NCBI GenBank assembly: GCA_001599595.1 | Contig: BCHH01000001.1 | Span: 2,885,837-2,949,836 of the forward strand | Length of the DNA stretch: 64,000 nt | Direction: 5' to 3' | From: Beverwykella pulmonaria | Lineage: Eukaryota; Ascomycota; Dothideomycetes; Pleosporales; Melanommataceae | Shown: positions 34,670 through 44,790 of the stretch, in pieces | Layout: every line of letters begins with the position of its first letter | How positions within the stretch are numbered: position 1 is the stretch's first letter | Made by a program: the position numbers and the translations under genes | Notes under the pieces: model-generated | Database searches by the model: none | The model's input: the letters and a program-made list of their open reading frames with translations, nothing else | What the model was told of the DNA's origin: nothing

Positions 34670-36034
34670 CTAATCCACATCAGCAGCCGCGGTCGGTCTA
34701 CGCCCTTTGCTCCACACAGACCTTTCTCTTTCCCTAAACCACGGCGGAACAACTGCCTTAATCCTCACAGGATCAGAATCTGAATCTTCAGTTGCCTGAT
34801 TCCTTTTCACTATGAACTCGGCGCCTGGTCTCCAGGTCCCGCCCTCGTTCGTAACGAGCATATCGGTCATCATCTCCAACCGACAAAGTGCGAGTCCTAC
34901 GTTCCCGATTCCCCCAATGAATTTCCCCGCTGCTCGCACCCTTTTGGGATCCGCGTATGCTGGCAGTGGTTTGATGTCTGTTCCTGTCTCTATAGTCTCG
35001 GCGGCAGCCCACGTTGGATCAAAGGTAGCTACTATGCTGTCCACAGGAATGCTCTCCCCGGCGCGGTAGAGTTGCACAGGAAGTATACGTTTGCGCACCA
35101 CACCGGTATGTTTGGTGCGTATCGTGAGTTCCTGGCCAACATAGCAGCCTTTCCGAAAATCGATTCCGTCGCTCAAGTCAAAGTTGAACTCCATCGGCAA
35201 CGCATTTTCCCTTTGTATCTCCCTCGGACCCTCCGCAATCCCATTGAGATACCTTCGTATGTGGTATTGCTGTGTATCGAGGATAGGGAACGGTGGATTC
35301 GATTTCTCGCCCGATGCACCCTGATTCCCTCGGAACAAACATCGTGTCCCAAATCCAGGCGCCCGTGGGTCGGGTAGAGAATCGATGAGGGACGGATCCT
35401 GCAACTGGTCCTCCTCGAAACCCCATGCTGCCCATACGCCTACTTCGTTTTCTGGAACCATGCCTATCGAGATCTTGCTCCGTAGTTTATGCCGTTTTAG
35501 ATGCTTCAACAAACTCTCTGCCTCCTCACCATCAACCTCGATGTAACATGCCCACTCCTTCCCACCATTGAGAACCCAAATGAAAGCATCCCAAAGCACT
35601 CTTCCACGGGCATTGAGAAACGCGCAGTAAAATGAAGAGTTCTTTCTCGATTCCACGTTGTTCGTTATGAGGCCTTGGAGGAATTTGGCTGCATCAGGGC
35701 CTGAGAGGGAGACGAGACGACGGTTCGGTAAGGGTGCGAGGCCCTTTGTTGCGAGGGGGGGATGTGGTGTGGTAGCGAGATCAGTGGCATAGCGACGGCA
35801 AGATTGACCTAATTTTATCATTCGAGAAGTGCACGGGACGACCACTCGAGTAGAGGTATGACGGAGATATCTAAAGGAACGCGATGGAGGTGGGGTGTGC
35901 TCAGTGGCGGAAGAAGTGCTGAGATATCTATGTGCTCCGAGGTATGAGCTGCGTGGCGGTCGAAGTGTTCCCAGGCACGAATCGCAGATGAATAATGTCG
36001 CATTTGCCCGACCGCGAAATGTAATAGGAGCCAT
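34670..36034 (-). CDS. IBA57: Iron-sulfur cluster assembly factor IBA57/CAF17, mitochondrial
   Basis: Folate-binding GcvT-like protein needed to mature mitochondrial [4Fe-4S] proteins such as aconitase and lipoate synthase. It is a single exon of 454 aa. The signature KGCYVGQE is at about residues 295-302, followed by TKHTGVVRKR. The N-terminal block LVSLSGPDAAKFLQGLITN is also conserved. The first ~95 residues are basic and Ser/Arg-rich, as expected of a mitochondrial presequence, and longer than usual. MIKLGQSCRRYA inside it might be an alternative start. Confidence 0.93.
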   Translation of the reverse strand: MAPITFRGRANATLFICDSCLGTLRPPRSSYLGAHRYLSTSSATEHTPPPSRSFRYLRHTSTRVVVPCTSRMIKLGQSCRRYATDLATTPHPPLATKGLAPLPNRRLVSLSGPDAAKFLQGLITNNVESRKNSSFYCAFLNARGRVLWDAFIWVLNGGKEWACYIEVDGEEAESLLKHLKRHKLRSKISIGMVPENEVGVWAAWGFEEDQLQDPSLIDSLPDPRAPGFGTRCLFRGNQGASGEKSNPPFPILDTQQYHIRRYLNGIAEGPREIQRENALPMEFNFDLSDGIDFRKGCYVGQELTIRTKHTGVVRKRILPVQLYRAGESIPVDSIVATFDPTWAAAETIETGTDIKPLPAYADPKRVRAAGKFIGGIGNVGLALCRLEMMTDMLVTNEGGTWRPGAEFIVKRNQATEDSDSDPVRIKAVVPPWFRERERSVWSKGRRPTAAADVD

Positions 36035-37133
36035 GGCACAAGAAGAAGATGTTGTGTGAAGGTACTATTGGAGCTCTGATGAAAAGATGGAACTCCGGCG
36101 TTTGCGGAGCTTAGAAGCTTGGCGTTATCCAAATGCACCTAGATTCAGGTTTGTATTCAATATAGTCTGATAATTCACTGATTCTAATTGACTCTGTTAA
36201 GATATATTCAGAAATAGCTACAGTACTCCTTCCGTGTTACTGACACCTTCGTAATGGAGGTTCGTTTATACGTTGAACTCATCTGCATAGACAAACCCAT
36301 TGTAGTGGAAATCCTGACCACATCTTCGCAGGCAGTAATGTCTGATCATATCGTGTTGAAGCTTGTCATCCACGATTGATATCTCCCAAAATCTGCGTCC
36401 CTGTCATTCCCAACATCCCCTCAGATGCCTATGTATACGAGAGGATAGTATCCGTCGCAAGGCGGCCTAGTTGTAGTGTAGCATCCTGGCGCGGGATCGA
36501 ATACAAATAGTGTTGAATACAGACACACCCCTGGGATGGAAACTGCCCTTGAGCGACGCTCAGCTATTCGGTCATCATTACTGATCCTTCATGGGTTAAA
36601 GCTGTGCCTTACCATCCAAATCGCCATAATCTCCAATTGTATATCGTGCAGGCCCTAACTACCTAAGTCGTATGGCTTCCCATTCTTGAACTCATGGAGA
36701 GCCTTTTTTGCCTGAGTCACTCGCTCCTCGTTCAAGTACACTTTGGCGTGGTTCGTCTTGAACCATCCAAGTGCATATCGATCCTCCAACCGTGCTCAAT
36801 TACTAGTATCCCATGGAGCAAGAGGTAGTATGGCGGTGAATCGAGTAAAGCGCGGTCTATCGAGGAAGGCGCACGTCCTCACGTGATGGGCAACGGGGAA
36901 GTCGCAGACCACACCTACATGCAAAGGGGAAATGGGAACGCATAGCAAAAAAGACAACTGTTTTGCAAGACGCCAAAAAATGCTTACCTACCTACCAGCG
37001 CACAGGAGAAAACTATAACACAAGGCTCAAAGTACATGTATCACAAGTCCAACGCCGTCTGCTGGCCCATGCAGCGTCCACCCAAAGACAATATCCTGTA
37101 CCACTGTTCACTTTAAAAATGAAATATTCAACT
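36035..37133. other. Intergenic, 1.1 kb
   Basis: No open frame of note. It lies between the IBA57 promoter and the 3' end of the PTM1 gene. I checked for tRNA-like B-boxes and found none convincing. Confidence 0.4.
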
Positions 37134-38955
37134 CTAATCATTCTTCCGCGTCGTTAATCTCGCCCTCTCGTCTCCGTTGGACGGGCTTGCGGGTTCGACC
37201 TCATCATCGCTCCACTTGTCGTCCTCACCAACCGCAAATATGGTGTCACCGTCCAGACTCTCTCTAGGCGGTACCATCGGCTTCTGTGGCTTTGGCGCGG
37301 GTAGAGGCGAGACATCACGGTTGAAGCCGCCTTCGTTCTGGCTGCGATGGCGCGGCGCCGGGTCGTACGCAGGCGGGTGGTCAATAGATCCCTCCTCTTC
37401 GTCGAGCGAGTCGCGCAAGGAAGCAATCTCAAAGCCTTCATCGTCTTGGGCAATCTGCGCATGACGTTAGTCAAGCGACCGAAGTGCCTTGTAGGGAATA
37501 GCTACCTCATCGCTCATGGCAAATCTTCTGTTATTCGCTGTGGGCCTCCACATGTACGCAACGAAGCAAACATCGGCAAGATACACCAGATTGAGCCATC
37601 CATCAAGCACAAACCACCGTGTCTGCCAATGCAAAGGTGCGAAGTCCGGAGTGGAAGCGCTGGCGAAGGTGAAGCTATTGATGAAGAAGAATCCAAAAAT
37701 GACAATAATGCTGGTCAGGATGCACCACCACAACTTCTTGTACATGCCAGCCTTGACGTGCTGTTTCCGCTCCATCAGATCCTTCATTGTGTAATTCAGA
37801 GAGTTCAGGGTCCAGATATAGAAGGCAGTGAGCGTGGCAGATAGGGGTAGAATAACCAGAAGCACAAGAGGACCCGCATCGTCCGGCCGGATGGTCAAAG
37901 AAGCGATGGCGTAAATGACTCCAAAAACGAAGTGAGCAACTGCTAACCAACGGACAATGGTCATAGTTTTGCCCAAAGACGGCTTCACGACGCCATATCC
38001 CATGCATACAATCAGAAGCAGGAAGAAGGAGAACGAGTTCCGGAAGGCATTCAGGACGGCCACGACAATCATCAGGGCCTTCGCGCCCACGTTATTTCCA
38101 TGTCGGTTCTGGTAGTCGTAGAAGCCCCAAGTCATCAACATCTCGAGGACTAGAAAGACGAGAATGGCGGTGATGTAGTTTTGGACCGCAAGAATATCGG
38201 ACCTGTTCTGGAAGTACAGGAATGCCCAAAAGATGCCGACCACAAAGTACACAATGGTTATACCCCCGTAAAAGGGGAGCTTGGCGATCTGGGCGGCCGG
38301 GAGCTCTCCAAAGGCGTTCTGGAAGGTCACAATGGCTGTATACTCGAGGTTCTCTGCAGTTGTCGCCACACAGTAGTACCCCGTCTTGAGTGCCATCTTC
38401 TGCTGTGCGCCTGATGCGACAGGGTAGTTGATTGCCTGGGGCTCTTTGAGATGGATGGCAGCGGTGCGCATGTAGTTCTTCGAGAGGGTGTCGGCGTTGT
38501 CGGCGAGGATCCATTCGCCCTTGTGCGTTTCATTGCAAAAACCCATGCCGATGGAGTCGTCGTTGCAGATGAGCTCTCGCTGTATCCTTGTCAGTCTTGC
38601 GCGGCGCAGGAGGCTATTTTACGGACCTGGTCTACGGGCTTGTCGGCTGGTTTCCCCAGCAGATTCGTATCTTTCCACTCCCAGATGATCACGGCCACGG
38701 TAGGGTCTTCGACGTCCTTAACCTCGTCCTTTTTGATAAATTTGACCATGATAAACGGCTCCGTCCGGCCGCCCCATGATTTCTTGCTGTACATTCCCGA
38801 GCATTTCTGGGCATCTTTCTCTGTCTAGCAGCAAATTAGTAGACGCCATGCAGTAAATAGACTTAGATACGTACCAGAGTCACGTCGACGGCGGTGACGG
38901 CAGTGACGGCCGACACCAGGAGAAGCGCGGCGGTCCGCAGCCATGATGGCTTCAT
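37134..38955 (-). CDS. PTM1: PTM1/GOST-family seven-transmembrane protein
   Basis: Golgi/endosomal membrane protein of the GPR107/108-related (lung seven-TM, GOST) family, proposed to act in membrane trafficking. ATG 38955 starts a signal peptide (MKPSWLRTAALLLVSAVTAVTA). Introns 38825-38874, 38580-38626 and 37455-37505 join four exons in phase, giving 557 aa. The lumenal domain, about 200 residues with CNETHKGEW, precedes seven hydrophobic segments from LPFYGGITIVYFVVGIFWAF to LDGWLNLVYLADVCFVAYMW. The cytosolic tail is acidic and Pro-rich. It shares a 325-bp divergent promoter region with CTU2. Confidence 0.9.
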
Positions 38956-39280
38956 CTTGTCTGGTAAGGCCAGCTGGCGAAGCGGCGTTGACTCGAGAAG
39001 CGGCCGGCGGGCGGACAGGCGGTAGATTGGCAGTAGTTGGTGGAAAGAGAGAAGACTCTTCTCACGTCTTCAGCATAGCACACGGCGTGTCGTGGTGTAG
39101 GACAGGCGTCAGGCGATGATTGCAGCTTGGAGCTTCGTTGCCGCGATGCCGCGTCGAGGGTTTGCGCCCCCATGGCCCGTGCGAGACACACTTTCCTAAT
39201 CGTGGCGCAGCTGACTCCCGCCCAAAGAGTTTCGAAATATAGTTCCTGAGCATCGATAGCACCACCTCCACATCTTCACA

Positions 39281-40494
39281 ATGCCGGGCAAACACGTTGA
39301 TGCGATCGCCGAGAAATCTTGCCGAAGATGCAGAGAAAACTCTGCTGCGCTCGTTGTCCGCACAGAGCCGCTCTGTCGGTCAGTATGCCCACAAATTATA
39401 TGATCCACGCTTGCTGAATTATAGATAGAGACTGTTTCCTGAAGTATGTGCACACTAAGGTCATAAAGCGAATGGAGTCCTTTCGCGTGCGATTCTCGGA
39501 TACAGACCAGCAGCGGAAAATTCTGCTGCCCCTCTCCTTCGGTGTCTCCTCTGTGACTCTGCTTCACATCCTGGACCAGCACCTCCGGACCCAAGCAGCG
39601 AAGACCAGACGAACAGGCTTTTCGATTAGTGTACTGTTCGTTGAAACTTCGAGTGTCGAAAACTCATGTCCCAGTGTGGACATGCTAGCTCGAATCCAGG
39701 AACAGTACCCCGACCACCAGTACGCGTCACTCCCTTTGCATGACGTATTCCGCCTTGTGGAGAAAGATAACTCTCTCCTAAACCTCGTTCCAGACTTGAA
39801 GACCAACAAAACCTCCTCTGCTCCCGAGCAGCTTTCAAGTTTGCTTAACTCCCTTACCTCGGCCACAGCACGTGCAGATGTAGTTTCCGCTCTCAAGACG
39901 CGGCTGGTCGTGGAGCACGCCAAATCCGTCGGCTGTGAAGGCATTCTCTGGGGCGACAGTACTACCAACCTCGCCCAGAAGACACTTGCAGAGACTGCCA
40001 AGGGACGTGGATTCTCATTGCCCTGGCAAGTAGCCGAGGGTGAGTCTCCCTACGGCATTACTTTCAACTACCCGCTCCGCGATGTGCTCAAGAAAGAGCT
40101 TGTGTCGTTTGTTGCGCTTTCCGAGCCATCGCTGTCACTTCTTGTTTACGAGCCCTCTTTGGGTGCCACCCAGGCCTCCACCAGCTCGAAGAACACCACC
40201 ATCGACGATCTTATGAAGCAGTATTTCGAGTCCGTTGAGGAAAACTTTCCAAGCATCGTCTCTAACGTCGTTCGGACCTCTAGCAAGCTTGCAGTGGCGC
40301 CAGGCTCTAGCTCTGATCCCCATTGCAGTCTTTGCTACATGCCTGTAGCCGGCGGTCGATTCGGAATCCACGGCTGGGGCGGAGATCAGGAAGATGGCTT
40401 AGAAATGCTAGCTGTAGAGGGCTCTGATGGACTTTGTTATGGATGTACAAGATCTATTCCGCGTGCAGACACCGCTCTAAATGAGCCTTCATGA
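39281..40494 (+). CDS. CTU2: Cytoplasmic tRNA 2-thiolation protein 2
   Basis: Ncs2/Ctu2 pairs with Ncs6/Ctu1 to thiolate U34 of Lys, Glu and Gln tRNAs in the URM1 pathway. Exon 1 (39281-39378) encodes MPGKHVDAIAEKSCRRCRE with a CxxC pair at Cys14/Cys17. The intron 39379-39428 rejoins to give RDCFLKYVHTKVIKRMESFRV in phase. The middle has the PP-loop-like LPLSFGVSSVTLLHILD and GCEGILWGDSTTNLAQKTL. The C-terminal zinc-type pairs are CSLCYMP and LCYGC. It has 387 aa, in the family range. Confidence 0.93.
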
Positions 40495-41618
40495 GTCGGT
40501 ATCACCATCCCACCTAGGGCCAGCAGACGTCAACAGCCTAAACACCAGACTATCACAATCAAAGAAGAACTGGATACGTTATGGATTCAACCTCCAATTG
40601 CTTTCCCCTGGCCGATACGTTCTTCAAAGAAGCGAACCCTTGAATGTAACCATCAAAACACCTGTGATTTCACGTCAGGCTTCCCTTCATGGCTAAGAAG
40701 GACGCAAGAAACAAGTTCACAGTAGCAACCTTCCCATGTAGAGGATTGAATATGCATCAACGAGCTTGAGAAACTTCCTCATTGATGAGAGCTGCCAGTC
40801 GATAGTACTCTAACTGGCTGAAGTCGGCAAGTGTAACAGCGCGGAAGCTCCCACGAGGCAGCTGATAAAGAACTGCTCTACTTTGAATCTTAAATGGCCA
40901 CCTATCAATGCCAGATCCTGGGCTCTCAATCAACGCCATAACCTTCTTGCGCACCATCTTAAGGGATATTAAATCTACACGCGAACACCAACTTGAATAC
41001 ACTAAATATTTAATTGAGATACGATCTCACACACAAACAAGAGCTTTAGATATATTGTGGGTGGATTAGTGTAGGATCATCTATCGATTCGTCCCTCGCT
41101 AAGAAATTTAATTAGGGGGCTAGGAAGATTAGGATGACGCCAAGCTTTCCTCCGGTTATTAACGCCGATAAATGCCATTTTACGATGCACCTTCATGAAC
41201 GCTGAAATAATCTTTAGGCAAAAGATCATACTTGTAAAGCACAGTTTCAACATGCTATTCATTCATTCTTCTAACTAAAGATTAGGCAAGACACATCCTA
41301 AGTCCCTAACTATTTAATGATAGGCAAGGCTATCTGAGGTCTTCGACCAACATACTCATCTATACATACATAGCCTTGTAAGGTCAAATCTTTGAACCGC
41401 GCCTGCATGAACTCTGCATGGGAAGAAGGCAATGGTGCGATCTAATTTGTTACGTTCCGTTGCATGTGCAAGCTTCTTGCATTGAGTCCTGCATGCTGCA
41501 AGTTATAAAGCCTGACTGCCGCCGGACTTGTCACTGAATGGCATCTTCCTTCCTCTACTCGCATCGTATCCAACGTTATTATTTCAGTATCTAACCTCGT
41601 GTGCGCACCGAAGCCATT
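40495..41618. other. Intergenic with a possible coding remnant
   Basis: On the minus strand 40757-41002 is open and ends FSQLEYYRLAALINEEVSQAR, which reads like real protein, but it lacks an ATG and upstream stops close the frame. It may be the last exon of an unrecognised gene or a remnant. Nothing else is seen. Confidence 0.3.
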
Positions 41619-42417
41619 ATGTATCAACCACCCTATGGCGGGTTTCCGGGTCAAAATCCCCCACCAGTCTATGGATATAGTCCGTAGATGCACATCACCT
41701 TGCCTGCGTAACCCTTACTTACATACAACAGATTCGAATAATTACAATCCTCAAAACTTTCCAGGAAGCCTACCATTCCATCCAGGCTTTGGTCACAACG
41801 GGATGAGTCAGCCAATGATGAATCAAAACCCATATGGGATGAGTCAGCCAATGATGAACCAAAACCCATATGGGATGAGCCAACCTATGCCGAGCTTTGG
41901 CCCACGTGAAACAGCCCAACCTATATCTGGTTTCCCTGGGCCAGCTACATTCCCGGCGCCACACTGGCAACAGAGACCACAAGGAGGACCCAATTCCAAC
42001 CCAAGAGGGCTCTTACCCCCACCTCCAACAAGGGGAGGCCCGTATAACCCGCCATCACAGCCAGCACCGTCACTACCAACGCCGCCACCACCGTCGCCAC
42101 CACCACCCGTTCAGTAGGATGATCGTGAGTTCTAAACGAATACTACCAATTAGATAGACTAACCTATACCAGGCATCAAGCTTATGCTGGATTCCTGGAT
42201 CAGGAAACTTGAGGATGAAGTCAAAGACGTTATCGAAGATCCCAGCCGCCCAACACCAGATGTAGATAACAAGTGGAATGTGAGCGAACTAGAGAAATTT
42301 CCAGAGCTTCTTCACCGACACAAGGAGTTAAAGAGGACACTGCAAGCGCAGCGTCGTCGTTTAAAGAAAGAATCTAAAGAAGGGTGGGGAGTCGTGCCAG
42401 TCAATAGGTGGCTGTAG
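41619..42417 (+). pseudogene. Pro/Gln/Asn-rich protein gene with in-frame amber stop
   Basis: Exon 1 (41619-41679) encodes MYQPPYGGFPGQNPPPVYGY. The intron 41680-41731 joins in phase to a low-complexity exon with NQNPYGMSQPMM repeats and poly-Pro runs. A strong intron, 42125-42172 (GTGAGT donor, ACTAACC branch, CCAG acceptor), joins in phase to an exon encoding SWIRKLEDEVKDVIEDP and HRHKELKRTLQAQRRRLKKE, a coiled-coil-like end. Everything fits a 232-aa protein except one TAG at 42115-42117, eight bases before the donor. It is either a nonsense mutation (CAG to TAG), readthrough, or a shorter protein ending at 42117 with an untranslated last exon. Confidence 0.6.
41800..41871. repeat. 36-bp coding minisatellite, two full units
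   Basis: Units 41800-41835 and 41836-41871 are nearly identical, with a third partial unit after them. Each encodes a 12-residue GMSQPMMNQNPY-type repeat. Confidence 0.85.
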
Positions 42418-43222
42418 TTTGTCAGACGCGCCACGGAGGATTCTTAATATTCTTGAGGTGGCTTGACTATGCAAATTTGCCGCCTACTACCTACTATATT
42501 TGACTCTAAGTTGAGATAACGTACACGGCGCTCTCATGAATGAGTGACTAGCGTCGCCCGTGTCAGCAGTGGCGAAGAAATGTTATTCTTTCATGTATAT
42601 TACTAACAAAAAGCCATCTAATCAACATTTACCACTCAGTAGTTTGGCTACATAATAGGTAGCATTACGTAGGTTGGTAGATAAAACGTTAGCAATCCAA
42701 GCAATTCTAATCATGCATTATCCTTACCAGGGGGGTCGATAAGAACACACACAATTCAAATATTCAAGCCAGAAAAGCCAATTGAGAAAAGGTGATGTAA
42801 AGTAGCATGCGTGCAGACATATCACACTGGTCTCTCTAAGATTTGATTTGATCTAGTTCAATTCGATTACCGGAGCCTATATACTGTCTATCTATACAAC
42901 AGTAGCATTGCAAAAATACAAAATGAAACGAAAATGCAAAATGAGGGTATCAAGGATTTGATTACAAGAGTGTATAGCTGACAAAGACCGACATGGCCAC
43001 CAGGACGCTGTCGCAGCCATCAGCGACGAGATATCATTACAACACAAGGCTAAGGAAGGGTGGCAAATCCCACATCATAAGAGCGGTATTACACAGAGCG
43101 TAACCAATTGATGGTGCCCCAGAATGTCAGGTGCGATATGTGAAGAAGTACAAAGGCTTTTACAGGAAAACACAGGGCCATGCTGGAGAAAAGCAGGGAG
43201 CGACGAGGGATCAAAGACGACT
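42418..43222. other. Intergenic, 0.8 kb
   Basis: AT-rich, no credible frame. Contains 3' sequences of two converging genes. Confidence 0.35.
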
Positions 43223-44051
43223 TCATCGACGACTGCTCTTCGTGTTGTTACGCGAGGGCCTCTCGTCTTTGCGCGACTGTCTTGGTAGGCCCATTTCCTC
43301 GTCAGGCACGCGGTCCCGTCTCCCAGAGTGGGCGCGCATCGGCCGCTGAACGTTGTCGTGGCGGTCGTCATAGGCAGGAGGGAGTTCGTCATCGGAGAAG
43401 TCCTCGTACACGGTGGCTGGGCGCGGGCGGCGCTCCTTGGGCAAGGCATCATCTATTGCCTGCTGCCGCTTCGGCTTGTACATCTTGTCCAGGTGCTCCT
43501 CAAATAGACGCACGTTCTTTGAGTTGCACTTGACCGCCGCATCGGCCAGATCGCCGACAAATGGGATCAAGCCAACGAGGAAGTCCACCGCCATGTTGAT
43601 GAGCATCCAGACCAAGGTGGTTTGTGGTAATCCCCCTGTGCATTGGCGCATCAGGAATATGAGGCGGATTGCCAGCATCATGTCGAGGCCGTCTCCCACT
43701 AGAGGTACGAGTCCGATTACGCTGGACCAGCCGAAGCGAAAGCCGAGAAAGTTGAAAAGGCAGAAGTCGAGCTTGTAGGCGCGCTTGCGGGCTTTCGCGA
43801 GGATGTCGGCGTCGTGAGAGGGGATGTAGGCGGGGATTTGTTTTTTAACCTTCTTCAACTTGGAGGGCTTGCGTGGGTTGGGAACCATTTCGTAGAAGGG
43901 GTCCTGGGAGAGGTGTTAGCTTGCGTTCTTGTAGCGAGTCTTCAGGGCTGCGAGTACTCACGTATGGAGATTCAACTTTCTTTTCCTTGTACTTGTTCAT
44001 CTCCCCCGCGAGCATCTTCTTCGCCGCGTACTTCGCAATGGCTGTCGTCAT
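43223..44051 (-). CDS. DUF4112 membrane-associated protein
   Basis: Two exons (44051-43962 and 43903-43223; intron 43904-43961, GTGAGT donor, AGCTAAC branch) give 256 aa. The core FGWSSVIGLVPLVGDGLDMMLAIRLI and NMAVDFLVGLIPFVGDLADAAVKCN has the duplicated G-L-(V/I)-P-x-V-G-D signature of DUF4112, with two hydrophobic hairpins. The N-terminus is basic (MTTAIAKYAAKKMLAGEMNKYKEKK). The C-terminus is disordered and Arg-rich. The molecular role of the family is unknown. It is divergent from DCP2 across about 740 bp. Confidence 0.9.
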
Positions 44052-44790
44052 GGTGGCGGTGTGTGTGGGGTGTGTTGTTACGGGTGAAATGCGAAGATAG
44101 GAGGCTGTCGTAGCGTATATTTGGGTCGCAATGGAGAAATCTAGGACGCTCTTATACGTCTCTGTGCTCTGGCAGAGAGTTGTGTGATCGTCTTTGTGGT
44201 CTGGTCGCCACAATGGAGCCAAACGGCTGTGGTTGGTGGGCGGTTCTTTGCTTCAGAATTTCTGAAACGGGCGCATCGCCGCTATGAATAGAGGCGAGTG
44301 CAATTGCGATTGCGGGCAAACAGAAGTTCCAAGCGGGTTAGTGAGCGACGAGAAGAAGAGAAGGGGGTGCGGCAAGTTATATGAGCTCTCCCATGACGAG
44401 GCCGTGTGCTGGCGTGCCGGCGATGGGTGTGTTGTGCCTTGATTCGCATCTGAGACGTCATGCGAAAGCAAAGAGCAAGAATGCCAAGCCCGCGCACCGC
44501 CACAATGTGGAACGCCACATCGCTGTTGCCGAACCCAACAAGCCAAACACTCCACACGTCGGCCGCTGCCTTCACCTCACCACGACGCCTCGTCCTCACG
44601 TGTTCCCTTACTTTACCTTCTCCACCGCGCGGCTGTGCATACCTGTCCAGCTGATCGCCGCCGTCTAGACTCGTCCATCGCCCTCCCTACCCGCCGCTCC
44701 GTTCTGCTGCTGCCGCCGACGCGCCTACAGCTGCCCTCCCACACGCGCCCCACGGCCACGGCATGCTGCGAGACACCGGCCAGCATCACC
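44052..44790. promoter_or_regulatory. Shared upstream region, DUF4112 gene / DCP2
   Basis: A 739-bp divergent interval. The right part is pyrimidine-rich with repeated CCGCC/CTGCC, as in long DCP2 leaders. An open frame continuous with DCP2 begins at 44635, but I prefer ATG 44791 (ACCATGA context, conserved N-terminus). Confidence 0.4.

Noticed and set aside
33239..36034. Secondary-metabolite cluster from the oxygenase
   Set aside because: Neighbours are IBA57, PTM1 and CTU2, all housekeeping; no backbone enzyme is present.
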